Of a DNA stretch of 64,000 nt, positions 1 to 11,439 are shown one piece after another. The stretch spans positions 118,332,552 to 118,396,551 of the forward strand of contig VDFB02252616.1 of assembly GCA_007258455.2 (NCBI GenBank), given 5' to 3'. Numbering within the stretch: position 1 is the first letter of the stretch; each line of letters opens with the position of its first letter. A program made the position numbers and the translations under genes. The DNA is from Sequoia sempervirens (Eukaryota > Streptophyta > Pinopsida > Cupressales > Cupressaceae). The notes beneath the pieces are model-generated. The model had not been told where the DNA came from. It was given only the letters and a program-made list of their open reading frames with translations, and searched no databases.

Positions 1-1660
1 GGAAGATTGCGTTAGGGAAGGGGCTTCCTGTTGTAGAGATAGGGGAGAGTGAGGATGAGGAGTAGTCAGAGATAGGAGATCCAAGGATAATGATGAGAGT
101 GGGGAGGCATGGTTAGCCGCAAAGAGTTTGAGTCTGCCCTACCATGGAGGACTTGGAGGTTTAGCAGGGGCAAGAGGGCAGGGGGGACGATGATGCTATG
201 GAGATAGATGGAGATGTGTTCGATATGGATATTTGGGATGCAAAGCCATTGGTGGTGGTTCCTATCATTACCTCAGGGGATCCTATTGCTCAGCCGAGGG
301 ACACTGCGGGGAGGCTTCAAAGTACAGATCAGAGGTTGGGGGGAGCAGAGGTAGAGGTGATCAGACTCAGAGTCGAGCTATCGAGAGTAATGGTAGTAGG
401 TCAGAGAGATTATGGATTATGGTTGACCTCTTAACCACACAGGTAGAGGTGATGGGGAGGGAAAGAGAGAGACTGCAGGCTGTCATATAGGGGATACGAG
501 ATGAGTTGGTTGCTGTCAGTTGGGACTGTGATAGACTACAGGCAGAGACTGTTATATTATAGGATAGGGGGAGTTAGAGGGGATGATAGATCATGTGTCA
601 ACAGGTAGTGGGCAGTAGGTGAGTGATCTCCAGCAGGAGTGAGATGAGTTATAAGATAGAGTGCATTGCTTAGAGTAGACAGTTGGAGATATGGGGTTGA
701 TGCAGGAGAGAGAGAGGTAGGCAAGGGAGTAGGCTCGTATTATGCAGGTAGAAAGAGATGCAGCACAGGAACGGGTACAGGTGGTGGAGGAAGAGATGGA
801 TGTGGTGCAAACATGGGTTCAAGTGTTGCAGAGTGAGAGAGAGTTGGCAGAGGCACATATATAGTCTCTCTAAAGGAGGAGAGAGGAGGAAATTTCAGAG
901 CTATCGGCACTGTAGAGAGAGTGAGATGCAGTAGTTTTGAGAGTCTAGGAGCTTCAAAGGGACAGGGATGGAGTGGTGGCTCAGTCATAGGCTGCACAGA
1001 GGGAGAGAGATGCAAAAAAGATATGGATGTAGACACTGTAGGGAGAGCGAGACGTAATAGTGATTCAGTTACAGGCCGCACAGAGGGAGAGAGATGCTAC
1101 AGGGATACAAATGCAGATGCTGCAGGGAGAGCAGGATGCATCAGTGGCTCAGTGGTAGTTGGTGCAAGTCAGTGATGTGATAGGGACAAATACATAGGGG
1201 TTGCAGGGGAGAAGGATGCAGTAGTGGCTAGGGTAGTGGCTGCCAAGGAGATGAGAGATCGGGTTCAGGCAGAGATGGCATAGTTACGACTATCCCAGGA
1301 GGCCTAGGAGTAGGAGAGGACAGTGATCATGAGAGATCAGGATAGATATCATCAGGAGCATAATTTCACTTGGGTTCAGGTTGCTGAGCGAGAGAAGAAT
1401 GTGAGGGAGGCAAGATTTTGGATGGCCATGTATTACCATGCAATTCCAGACCCAACATAGCAGATATTCCAGTATGTTCGATAGGCACCACAGATGCCAA
1501 CACCATCCTAGTCGTTGGGGACGCAAACCCGAGGTTATAGTGATTCACCAAGTGTTACACCAGGCAGGAGATCAGTACCAGACTCACCACAAAGATTAGA
1601 TGTGGGTAGCTCATTTGGGAAGTGACAGGTTACTGAGTTTTTGACAGATGCAGGGTGGAG
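1..1660 (+). pseudogene. Antisense coiled-coil ORF of element M (C-terminal part)
   Basis: One reading path, with a few frame changes, gives a long helical protein rich in Gln, Glu, Arg and Leu. It contains repeated blocks such as LQAAQRERDA at roughly 960-1160, as expected for a coiled coil. It ends in a Pro/Ser/Thr-rich tail (about 1440-1630). The start, which codes for an acidic stretch resembling PVVEIGESEDEE, lines up with the segment after the mobile domain in the antisense ORF of element A. The N-terminal domain is therefore probably just outside the window. It runs opposite to pol and lies downstream of it, as described for antisense ORFs of Tat elements. About twenty in-frame stops are TAG where a Gln CAG is expected, with few TAA or TGA. 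Function is unknown. A host gene is unlikely because of the position and decay. Confidence 0.6.
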
Positions 1661-2420
1661 TGTGTAGTACTTATCAACATAGATCATAGATGCTCTACAT
1701 TTCTATATTTTGTACCTTATTTGATGATGTATGAGGGCTATGTAATGGATACATGATATATTTTGATGTATGATGACATATGATGTACATTTTATTACTT
1801 TGAGTATGATATGGGACAATCCTTATTGATACTATGTAGTATGTTTCCTTTTGTGATGGGTGATTCAATTTACGTATGCACATGTATATGATATTTCCTG
1901 CTTATGTAGATAGATACTTTGGTTGATTTATGCATATGTTTATGATACTATAGGCTTATGTGGATGTATAAGTTGATTTATTTATGCACATGTTTATGAG
2001 ATGATAATGGATGATTGGGTTCATGTATTTGTGGAATATGGATGATTTTATTAATGCAGATATTCACATGGTGATATGATGTATGTACATGTAACTATGA
2101 TGACTTATGTGTATGGATGCCTAGTTGATCTATTGATATGTATGTATATATGTATGATGGATTCTATATGAATATTTTATATATGCAGGATGTGATGTAT
2201 TATGAGTCTGACACTTTGTGATGCAGGTGGCAATGTATGTGTGGTTCTAACATGTTGTGATGTAGGTGGCGATGTATGTGTGGTTAATAGAATGAACCTA
2301 ATATGTGATAATGCTCTAGTAATTTATAGTGAATTAATGATGAAAGGAAATAACACATGGTCATAAGTGTTAGTAAGAACTAACATGATAATGGAAGATG
2401 GGTATGTAGTGATTGTGAAA
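1661..2420. other. AT/TATG-rich spacer between antisense ORF and pol of element M
   Basis: This stretch is dominated by TATG, GATG and ATGTA words and has no coding signal. It contains one short duplicated block near 2217-2286. It probably belongs to the region between pol and the 3' LTR of element M. Confidence 0.5.
2217..2286 (+). repeat. Two-copy short direct repeat, period about 40 bp
   Basis: The block TGTGATGCAGGTGGCAATGT and its following bases recur about 40 bp later with two substitutions. It lies inside the low-complexity spacer and has no evident function. Confidence 0.6.
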
Positions 2421-3797
2421 GATGGGTGTAATTTGTCATCTGTCAAGAACTTTTAGTATCCTGAGAAGAATGGGAGAGAGTGGGATAAAGTATTTGTGCA
2501 ACCAAAATCATAGGGTGAATGCAATGCAACAGATGATGAAATGCAATCCTAATATGAGTTGCCATCTTCGAAGCACTGATTTTTGCTATAGCATAAGATA
2601 CCGAATACCCTGATATATAAGACCAAGGTGAGTTGGCATCCAATGCATTAAACAAACACATAAAAAAAAGGCTACCCCAACACTCCAAGGTCATGATGAC
2701 CTTGGTTAGGCCAGGTATTGGGATAACCACAAACACACAAGGATCCCCAGCATAACACAAGACCTCAGGGATCTTGGTGGGTACTACGTGGGACAACCGA
2801 GAAGATAGCAACAAAGAAAAGACCAAGATAAGCCCCTATGTAAATGAGTCAAAGCACACCATGATATGATGGATCAAAGTAACCATGACAAGTGTTGATA
2901 GTGAGCTCAAATGAAAAATAAATTCCAAGACATCAAAATATCACAATCAATTACAAAACGTCCTTTGCCATAGGATCAAGGGGATGGATGGGATTGATGA
3001 AGTCTGCTAGGAAGGATGCATCCTGTTGAGACCGATGATGGATACTAAATTAGAATGACCCAGTTTGGCACCAAATGTTTTCCATTAACCAAATCTTTTG
3101 ATAATAGGGGATTTTATTTAAGAATAACAAGCCATATAAGGACAGAGATTGACACATCCTACAGACCTAGGGGCTCAGGGGTCGATCAGAGATTAGCCTT
3201 ACCTATGTGAAAGCGTAGAGCCCTCATAGTTCATGAAAAGACTATGGATAAAAATGGAAAGAGGACAGTGAAGAAAGATGATAGATGACCAACACTCAAT
3301 GGTTAGAATACCCTGGGGGCAGATCAAATGATCAACCTTTCCTACGTGACAGCGCAGGGGCAATGTAGTTCGACCAGTGACGTGACAGGATGAGATCTAG
3401 ATGGAGACCAACACAATGGATGATCATATGCAATGACACAGACCGAACGAGGAGGGGATGAATGAAATAAGCTCATAGTGGGATACTAAAAAGCTCAGGA
3501 TGGGGGATAGGCTAGACGGGTCATCCAATGCTCAATCAAAATATACCAAGCGACCAAGGATGGGATGGGTGAGGACGATAGTGCATATGAAAGCATAAAA
3601 TAACTAGGATGCCAGGTAGATAATGATTAAACCCTCTATGGATGACGCCTGTTACCAGGTTTTCATCATCCATACTTATCCAAGGTGCCACCAAAAGGTG
3701 GTTTTCACCATAGGACAAATTTATTTCTCTTTACTATTTTTGGATTTTATTTTATTTTATTTTATTTTTTTTTATTAGGTGGGGTTACCGAGCGAAA
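2421..3797. other. Non-coding 3' spacer of element M
   Basis: No convincing reading frame was found. A 21-bp perfect inverted repeat (arms CCAAGGTCAT and ATGACCTTGG, single-base centre) lies at 2685-2705. A T-rich run (3745-3777) lies just beyond the pol stop. Loosely similar blocks around 3205 and 3340, with an AGCG core flanked by TACGTGA or TATGTGA-like words, suggest an old duplication. Confidence 0.4.
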
Positions 3798-5110
3798 TTA
3801 GGTGTAGAACTTCTTATGATGCATGATATTGATGGGCTCTTTGAGGGGCTCTCCTTCAAGATTAGTCAACTTGTATGCCCCAGATCCATATTTGGCGGCT
3901 ATGATATAAGACCCCAACCAGTTTGCCTCAAATTTTCCCTTTTTATCACGATCCTGTTGAGTGTGCTAGTTCTCCTTAAGGAAAAGATCACCAACCTGGA
4001 ACTGTTGAGGATGAACATTTTTATTGTAATTACGTTTGAGGTGGTTTTGGTATGCTTGTAGATGATTATAGGCTTTGATTCTTTGTTCATCCAATAATTC
4101 TAGTTGTGCAAGTCGTGCAACACGAGCATCCTCTTTGTTGATAAGATTCTTCAAAGAAATCCTCAGTGATGGGAGCTCAACTTCAATTGGCAAGATGGCT
4201 TTGGCACCATACACTAAAGAATATGGGGTGGTTCCTGTCGGGGTGCAGATGGATGTGCGATATGCCTAGAGGGAAGGACGAATATTGAGGTGCCAATCTT
4301 GATCAGTGTTATTGACAACCTTTTTGAGGATGCAGATAAGGGTCTTGTTGGTTGCTTCTGCCTAACCATTACCCTGGGGGTAATAAGGCGTTGACCAACG
4401 ATGTTGGATATGAAAGGTGTCACAAAGGTGTTTCATGGCTTGGTTTTTGAAGGGTTTTCTATTATCCGAGAGGATGGTGGATGGGATACCATATTTGCAG
4501 AGAATATGGTAAAGGATGAATTTTGAGATTTGGATACAGATGATTTGTGAGAGTGGTATTGCTTCCACCCACTTAGTGAAGTATTCAGTGGCGATAATTA
4601 TGAATGTATGGTCATCAGATGATGGTGGGTAAATCTTGCCAATCAAGTCAAAACCCCATTGAGAGAATGGCCACGGTGCTAGGAGGGGCTGAAGATCTTG
4701 TGCCGAAGCATGAATTAAATCTGTATGTTGTTGGCAGGGAAGGAATTTCTTCACAAATTCACAAGCATCATGCTCTAATGCAGGCCAATAATAGCTAGCT
4801 CAGAGGATTATTTTGGCCAAAGCCATACCATTTGAATGAGCTCCACAAACACCACTATGTACTTTCGTTAGTACAGTGTGAGCCTCAGTCTCATTCAGAC
4901 ATCTAAGGAGGATTCCATCATACCCACGACGATAAAGCATATCACCAACGATAATGTATCGAGAAGAGAGATGAATGAAGGATTTGCGTTGATTGCGTGT
5001 AAGATCTGGGGGTATAATATTATCATGGAGATAGGTGTATATGTCCTGGTACCATGGGGAAGTGGGACACACAATGTCGCACACCATGTAAGTCTCAGGG
5101 ATATCATATG
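3798..5110 (-). pseudogene. pol (IN): Integrase of element M
   Basis: The N-terminal zinc-binding region is recognisable by HSGVCGAHSNG (about 4840-4870), followed by the CLPCQ motif near 4735. The catalytic core starts with WGFDLIGKIYPPSSDDHTFI; its first Asp is present. The second Asp is present in ILSDNRK. The region of the third acidic residue follows PYYPQGNG, where the expected Gln codon CAG has become TAG. The C-terminal part keeps the typical GAKAILPIEVELPSLRIS segment and a final KGKFEANWLG block that stops at 3798. Integrase would insert the cDNA into the host genome. Several stops and frame shifts make this copy inactive. Confidence 0.85.
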
Positions 5111-5570
5111 TTGGGATTAAAATTTCTTCCAGAAGGAACTAACATTCTGTCTGATCTTTGGGCATGTCAATCAGGGAGCCGATAGTGGCCATTGCATCAA
5201 CTGCTTTATTCTATACCCTAGGAATTTGGTCAAATTGTATAAAGGTGAAATAATTCTTGAAATCATCCACCATGCACTTGTAGGGTAATAGCTTATCATC
5301 TTTGGTTAGGAACTCATCATTAACCTGCTTAATGACTAGCAAAGAATCACCAAAGACTTTCAGATGAGTTATGTGCCACTACTTTGCAATTCGGAGGCCA
5401 GTGAGGAGAGCTTCGTATTATGCCATATTGTTCGTACACGAGAATGCTATCCTGAATGATTTTGGAATGTAGTCACCTTGAGGGGTAACTAATAAAATCC
5501 CTATGCCTAATCCATTATGAGTATATGAACTGCCAAAATATAGTGTCCAAGCTAGCGCTTCTGTAACTGT
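5111..5570 (-). pseudogene. pol (aRNH): Second (archaeal-type) RNase H of element M
   Basis: The domain begins with WTLYFGSSYTHNGLGIGILL (minus strand, about 5550-5490). It continues through a YEALLTGLRIAK helix and GDSLLVIKQVN, and ends near NKAVDAMATIGSLI (about 5170). The order after the first RNase H and before integrase is diagnostic of Tat elements. In the family the first strand normally ends in an Asp-Gly pair whose Asp is catalytic. Here the frame reads Phe-Gly with no Asp (codons at 5532-5537). A TAA replaces an expected CAA just before YEALL. The domain is therefore presumed inactive. Confidence 0.75.
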
Positions 5571-6347
5571 GTAAACTTCTTCATCTGGGAATTTAGTGTT
5601 CAGGGGGTAAGCATCGACTAATGGTGCCTTAGCCAATTGATTAGCTATGACCTGTCCCTTTATGGATTTTCGCTCCACATACTCTATGTCCAATTCACTT
5701 AGGAGCATGACCCACCTGGCCATGTGGCCAATCAAGGTGGTCCTTGACAACAAATACTTTAGTGGATCAATCTTAGCAATTAATTTGATGGGATGGCTGA
5801 GCATGTAATGTCAGAGTTTTTGTGTGTTGAAGACTACTGCAAGGCAATATTTTTCCATGGGAGAGTAGTTTAATTCATATCCGACCAGTGTCCGACTGAT
5901 GTAGTAGATTTCTCTCTCTTTAGATGACTTATCATGTTGTACCAACAATGCCCCCATCGCGACTGAAGTGGCAGAGATGTAAAGCAGGAGGGGTTTCCCT
6001 GGAATAGGTGGCATCAAGATCAGTGGATGAGCTAAATATTCCTTGATTTTATCGAAACCTATCTAACACTGTGGGTTCCATTGGAAGTTGGAGTCTTTCT
6101 TCAGAAGATGATTGAATGGCTAACACTTATTTGTGAGTTGGGCTATGAACTAATGGATGGATTGCATCTTCTCTTGGAGACTTTTTAATTGCTTCAGATT
6201 GCGTGGAGGTGGCATGTCCAGAATAGCATTTACCTTGGTGGAATCAAATTCAATACCCCTTCGAGAGACTATAAAACCCAACAGTTTTCCTGATGTAACA
6301 CCGAAGACACACTTTTTTGGATTTAGTCGTAACTTGTAATGTTCCAA
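5571..6347 (-). pseudogene. pol (RT/RH): RT thumb/connection and first RNase H of element M
   Basis: The minus strand carries YKLRLNPKKCVFGVTSGKLLGFIVSRRGIE (6340-6250), the conserved end of the RT domain, split here by shifts. The RNase H-like part follows with LLLYISATSVAMGALLVQHD (about 5990-5930) and YYISRTLVGYELNYSPMEK. Normally a catalytic Asp stands near the start of this motif (LYxxATxxAxGAxL class), as seen in plant Ty3/gypsy elements. The segment ends with the GQVIANQLA block that precedes the second RNase H. It would remove RNA from the cDNA hybrid. Stops separate the blocks. Confidence 0.8.
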
Positions 6348-6960
6348 CCATTCAAAGATCTTTTCAGGAAGATAGGATGTTCTGCTCGGGTTCTAGATTT
6401 TCCTAACAATTCATCGACATAATCCTCCATGATGATATGGATGAGGTCATGGAAGATGACTATCATTTCCCTCTGATATGTTTCCCCTGGATTTTTGAGA
6501 CCAATGGGCATAACATTGTAACAAAAGGTACCCCAAGGTGTGGTGAAAGTGGTCTTGTGTTGGTCCTCAGGTGCAATTCAGATCTGATTATAACTAGAGA
6601 AACCATCCATAAGGGACATCTCATGTCTTGTTGTGAGGTCAACCAACATGTCAATGTTAGGCAGAGGGAAATCATCTTTTGGGCAGGCCTTGTTAAGATC
6701 CCTGAAGTATGTGCAGATCCGAATGTATCCATTCGGTTTGGAAACTAGTACTATATTAGAGATCCACTCAGAGTAGTCAATTGGTCTAATAAAACCTGCA
6801 TCTAGTAATTTCTCCAATTCCTTCTTGACTAATAAGGCTACCTGTGGGTTCATCTTGCAGAGCTTCTGTTTGATAAGCTTGGCATCAGGGCGAACATCTA
6901 GATGATGGACCACTAGAGCGGGGTCCAATCCTGGCATGTCTAAATATGACCAGGCAAAGT
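6348..6960 (-). pseudogene. pol (RT): Reverse transcriptase fingers/palm of element M
   Basis: The frame shows the entry motif DAKLIKQKLCKMNPQVALLV, then GFIRPIDYSEWISNIVLVSK and FRDLNKACPKDDFPLPNID, a textbook Ty3/gypsy RT. The palm continues with MSLMDGFSSYNQI. The catalytic box, normally YxDD, reads YVDE (6410-6421), so the second Asp has become Glu. Frame changes separate the blocks at about 6580 and 6510. The enzyme would copy genomic RNA into cDNA, but this copy cannot be functional. Confidence 0.9.
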
Positions 6961-7240
6961 TAACAACACCCTCTTGGAGTAACTGGACAATGATTGCATA
7001 TTCTGGATCTGTGAGTGATTTAGCTACATAGGTGATTTTAGTATTTTCAGAAGTACCCAGATTGACTTCTTGAGTCTCTTCAATTAGGATGGACGATTGT
7101 GTAGAAAACTAAGTTCCCACAAGGGGAAGATGAACATCTCCATCCTCCAACACCTCTTCAAGGTTTTCGCCATCGGATGCGTCCTTTATTTTTACTTTTT
7201 CAAGGTCAGGAAGTGTCTCGAGGAGGTTTTCACTAGCTGG
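6961..7240 (-). pseudogene. PR-RT linker of element M
   Basis: This part of the polyprotein joins the G-patch segment to RT. It contains an acidic, poorly conserved reading frame broken by shifts, and no known domain. Confidence 0.4.
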
Positions 7241-8008
7241 CTATTTTTTATTTTTCTTGTTCTTATTTTTGCGACTAGAGTGTTCATCCTCCCCCAATCT
7301 CATGAGGTTGACATATGTATCCGCAGACATATTGACGAGTGTGCTTTCACGTAGGTCCCAATCATTAAGCTCAAGGTGGTGAAGGGATAGGTTAATGGTA
7401 CAAATGGATAAGCATTCAAACATGGATGACAGGTTAGTGTGACCAACGTCATTGTATGCACGTATGATGGATTCCTCCTCGGGTATGTCTTCCAATGAGC
7501 CATCATCCATGGTGACACTATTGGAAGTATTAGATGATGTTGCAGGGATTTTCTTCTTTTTGTCATACCCAATGCCTATGTTCTTTGGCAGCTTTGACGT
7601 ATCAATAGGTTGTAACTGCCCTTGTTCTTCTTTACCTAGGCCCCTACCTTGGTAGTTATACTTCTTTGCAAACTTAGTTGACCATGGATATGCTTCTTGA
7701 AAATATTCCTTTAGAGGAGGATCTGGTTGAGGTTCTTCTCGATATACCCATTGACTTATATCCTCTTCTGGTGCATCTATCTTGATACTAGGGGACCTGA
7801 AAGTGGTGGTAGGGATGTTTTTACCATTGAAGGTGACAGTCTTGTCTTCCTTTGGAGTAGCGTGTGAAGATTGACCATACTCTTGCAGTGATGGTGGCAT
7901 GGTTTCTATATTAAGAGCAGTATGCATTTTGTATTCACCACACCCTTTATTAATGATCTGGACTTTTGTGACTGTAGGATCAGTGGTGGAGGATGGAGTG
8001 GTTATCAT
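7241..8008 (-). pseudogene. Linker with G-patch-like motif in element M pol
   Basis: A 255-codon open frame contains FAKKYNYQGRGLGKEEQG, followed by IGIGYDKKKK (about 7670-7560). This matches the glycine-rich G-patch pattern (aromatic, then GxGLGxxxxG), an RNA-binding motif also found in some retroelement polyproteins. The frame ends in a Lys/Asn-rich stretch at 7241. It lies between protease and RT. Comparable segments are present in elements A and B in this window, so it belongs to the lineage and is not chance. It is the longest unbroken frame in the window. Confidence 0.7.
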
Positions 8009-8600
8009 GGTGGAGGGTGGATTAGCGGATGATGACTGGGATGCCCCAATTTCAACCCTGGGACAATAATGTAAATAGGGAAATGACGCTTCTAAAGCAT
8101 GGCAATATTCAAATGCTTGGGGGTCAACATAGATGGTGACTTCTTGTCCGTTGACTGAGAATTTTAGGCACTAATGGTATGTGGAGGGGACGATTTGCAT
8201 AGCATGGAGCCATGGGCGGCCAAGGAGGAGATTATATGGCAAGTCCAGATCAAGGACATGACAGGTAGTGTACTGAACCACAGGTCCCACTTGGATAGGA
8301 AGATTGATAATTCCCTCTAAATTCCTTTCTGCATTATCATAAGCCATGATCATGATGATCTGATTACTTAAATCTGCTTGAGTATACCCCACCTGTTTTA
8401 TGAATTTCAGAGTACACAAATTGAGGGCAGAGCCATTATCTATCAAGACCCTTTTTATTTTATGACGGGCAACCACGACTTCGATATGCAAGGGGCGATT
8501 ATGATTGAAATCGATGTTTGGCATGTCATTTTGGCTGAAGTGCAGTTGATAAGATAAATCCAAGTGTCCTACCAAAGCTTGAAATTGTGTAGGATCAATG
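8009..8600 (-). pseudogene. pol (PR): Aspartic protease of element M
   Basis: The minus strand reads KIKRVLIDNGSALNLCTLKF (about 8470-8410). The catalytic DTG or DSG triad is DNG here, a variant also seen in Tat-like elements. The second conserved block is LDLPYNLLLGRPWLHAM (8240-8200), with the usual LLGRPW signature. The frame ends at 8171 in a stop. It would cleave the Gag-Pol polyprotein. Further coding-like sequence continues down to 8009 in another frame. Confidence 0.85.
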
Positions 8601-9322
8601 TCATTAGGTACATGGGTTTCCTGTAGGGCTCTGTTGAGGATTTATTGATGTACAAGAGAAGACTTAAGCAAATCCAAAATGGAGATATGAGTAGGGGTCT
8701 TTCCTAAGTGATCAAGGATGTTGTACTGAGAACTTACAAGAGTTGATTGGGTGGGTGCGGAGGCCACAGGGACAGTGATGCGAGCTCATCGTGTAGTAAT
8801 AACACACTTAGGGTCTTTGGCTTTGACATGTATCATGGATACACAGGGTTCTACCTGCTCAATGTAATGAATAATACCCTCGTAATTGAGGGGTACATTC
8901 TTATAGCTCATGTTATTTGTGATGTTGTCTTGATGATTATTGTTGGAGGTGCTCGGGCCTTGATTATGGTTTGGAAAGGTGTTTTGATATATCTGCAATT
9001 GAGCATTGGACGACAAAGCTTGACTGGTTTCAACCTTGATATCTCCTGGATCAATGAGAACTTGGACATAGTTTTTCAGACCTTGACACTTATTCAAAGA
9101 GTTTCCTTTGATTTTATGGAACTCACGATATTCATTTTCCCTAAACCATGCGGTCTTGGGTTTAGATTCATCAAGTGGCTTGGTGACATGATACATGATT
9201 GGATAATTGATCTGTAACAATTTATTGAATACAACACTTAGGGGTTCCCCTAATTGAGCATACTGGCGCTTAGTGTTCCCCTGGCTATTCTGATTTGACT
9301 GTTGAGGAGGATTAGGTGCCCC
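8601..9322 (-). pseudogene. gag: Gag C-terminal/nucleocapsid region of element M
   Basis: The frame contains WFRENEYREFHKIKGNSLNK followed by CQGLKNYVQVLIDPGD (about 9150-9060). In related elements this is a Cys/His knuckle with a YCEFH core. Here the first Cys is Arg, so the zinc site is damaged. An Asn/Gln-rich linker and the block preceding protease follow. The region binds nucleic acid in intact relatives. Confidence 0.65.
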
Positions 9323-10102
9323 CTATGGTATAGATATGGCGTTAGGTACATAGGGTTGTTGTCTCAGGGATGTATTAGCCACTTGGACGTGTTTAGTATC
9401 AATCACGCCATCATTTATTGTGTTCTTTTTCTTGTTCCAAAAACGTGGCTTGTCTCCAAATGACCTTTCTTTATCATGGCTATGTATTTTGATGTGCCCT
9501 TTGGAAACAAGGGCACATTCAAGAATAGGTCCCTTTTCTAGTATCTCCGTAAAAGTGGTGACACAATGTAACCTAAAGTTATGAGCCATGTTGGGATGAG
9601 AGTTCTCCACGAAGAGAGTGACCATGTCCTCTTTCAGAGGGTTTTTCATTTGGCTTGCTAGTGCATGCCACCTTTGGAGGTAGCTAGTAAAGGTTTCCCC
9701 CTCACATTGTTTCTCTTTGAGGAGATCTAAGGTGTCAGTGTCCTCCAAATTGAAGGAGAAGTAGGAGACAAATTTTTCTGACAAGTCCGCAAAAGATTTT
9801 ATGGACCCTTTTTCGAGGGTCATGAACCACTCTAGGGCATTGCTTGCCAGGCTTCGTGGGAATAGGCACAAGAGATAGTTGTCATTGTGCATAACCTCTT
9901 GACACTGGGAGTAAAACTCCTGCAAGTGGGCCTTAATATCTTTGTTCCCCCTATATTTGTCAAACTTTGGAATTTCATAATGTTTAGGGAAGGGGATCAA
10001 TGAGATGGAGGGATCGAATGGATATGGGCATATGTCTTCAAATTTGAATGATTGTTTGCCAGCCCCAGTTTGAAGATCCTTCAGAGCGGCTTTGATTTCC
10101 AA
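9323..10102 (-). pseudogene. gag: Gag core (Retrotrans_gag domain) of element M
   Basis: A 259-codon open frame holds the complete Ty3/gypsy Gag core. It starts at YEIPKFDKYRGNKDIKAHLQ, then SLASNALEWFMTLEKGSIKSF, with the conserved Trp. It continues through FADLSEKFVSYFS, a CEGETFTSYLQRWHALASQ helix and MVTLFVENSHPNMAHNF. Gag forms the virus-like particle. A low-complexity linker lies upstream, and the damaged zinc knuckle downstream. Confidence 0.9.
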
Positions 10103-10698
10103 CAGATCTGAGTTGACTAGTGGTGGGTTGGAGGGATATGGATGATAGGATGATAAAGGATCTTACTGAGAGAGCATCAGATTGTTGAGGTACAGATTTT
10201 GATAGTTGGATGATGACATCCCTTGTTGGTATGTCAGGGGATTTTGTTGATACAGGGGTTGTTGTTGTGGGGTATAGTATGGATTTGTTTGATAAAAGTG
10301 TGAGGTAGGCTGCTGAGGAGCTTGGATGGGATGTTGTGGATTGGTTTGTTGGTGTGAAGGTACTGTTTTGATTGTTGGGATACCACATAAGGTGGTTGTT
10401 GTGATGTCAACTGTTGTGTGGGCCGAGATGGGATGTTGTGTTGTGGTTGAGTCTGTGGGCATAAAATGGATGCGAGGAATGGGGATATGGTCTGAGTGAC
10501 GGGTCGGGATGGATTTCCTTGTGATTTGTATGGTGGTTGTTGTGAAGAAACCAAAGCATTATGCAGGGGTTGTTACTGATGAGGTGGTTGAGATAACGTA
10601 GAGGTGTTCTATAAAGGGGGTTGTTGGGTACCAACAGAAACATTTGGTTGGGACGTGGCTTATGGAGGTAATTGAGGTGGAAGGTTGGATTGATGAAG
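10103..10698 (-). pseudogene. gag: Pro/Gln-rich gag linker of element M
   Basis: Overlapping minus-strand frames give Pro-, Gln-, Ser- and Thr-rich peptides with SQQPPY-like repeats. No single frame spans the region, so one or more shifts have occurred. It links the N-terminal gag block to the core. Confidence 0.55.
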
Positions 10699-11439
10699 CT
10701 ATTGAGATGTATATGAAAGTGATGGTAGATTTGTGGCCCTGGGAGGTGGAAGCAATGCGGTAAAGGGGGTGCCCCTAGTGTTGATGGGAGGTTGATTCGA
10801 AAGAGGTGGTGTTGTTAGCATTAATGGCGTAGGTTGTGGAACATTTTGTGGCATACCATAGGCGAAAGGATTATTGGGATTAGGAACTTGAGGACCCCTC
10901 ATAATTGAGATTGGAGTGTGTGGGGGGTGGTTAACATGATAAAGAACAAAATTTCCAAATTCAGGTTGATGCCAGCCCTCAACTGGAGGAACATTGGGGA
11001 TGTACGAACCCTCTGGTGCATTTTGTAAACCTTGGGGTACGTTAGATGTGGAGCCCCTATATTTGGATAATTCAACACCCGAGGGAGGTTTGACACCCTT
11101 CTCAATTAGGTGGGCCAAAATTTCTTCCCCATGTTTTTCAAACAAACGGTCAGTCATTTGTACATTGGCAAGATTACTAAAATTTTCCTCAAGCGTGAGT
11201 TCGGGTTGATTAGCCATACTCTCTTCACCATGTGGTGAGTTGTTTTGATTTTTGGTGTTGGAGTGTGATGAAGTACCATTATGAGGATCTTGGGGAATGT
11301 TGTTAGGATCCTGAGCAATATTTGCACCATTGGTGGGATTTATATTGTTATTAAGGTCTTGAGACATGTTTGCTTGGGAATTTGAACCTTGTTGTTGTGC
11401 CATTTGTTTCTTAACTTGAAACCTAGTTTGAACGGGCAT
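10699..11439 (-). pseudogene. gag: Gag N-terminal region of element M
   Basis: A 246-codon open frame begins at an ATG at 11439 with MPVQTRFQVKKQMAQQ. This is a plausible true start because non-coding leader lies upstream. It is rich in Asn, Gln and Pro, with a more structured block (LFEKHGEEILAHLIEKGVKP). The frame is still open here although most of the element is broken. No catalytic role is expected. Confidence 0.75.

Noticed and set aside
1..1660. Host coiled-coil gene
   Set aside because: Too many stops, and its position downstream of pol in antisense fits an element-borne ORF with a counterpart in element A.
2685..2705. Perfect 21-bp inverted repeat as a terminator
   Set aside because: It has no T-run and no adjacent gene end. 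Plant transcription does not use such terminators. Noted only as structure.
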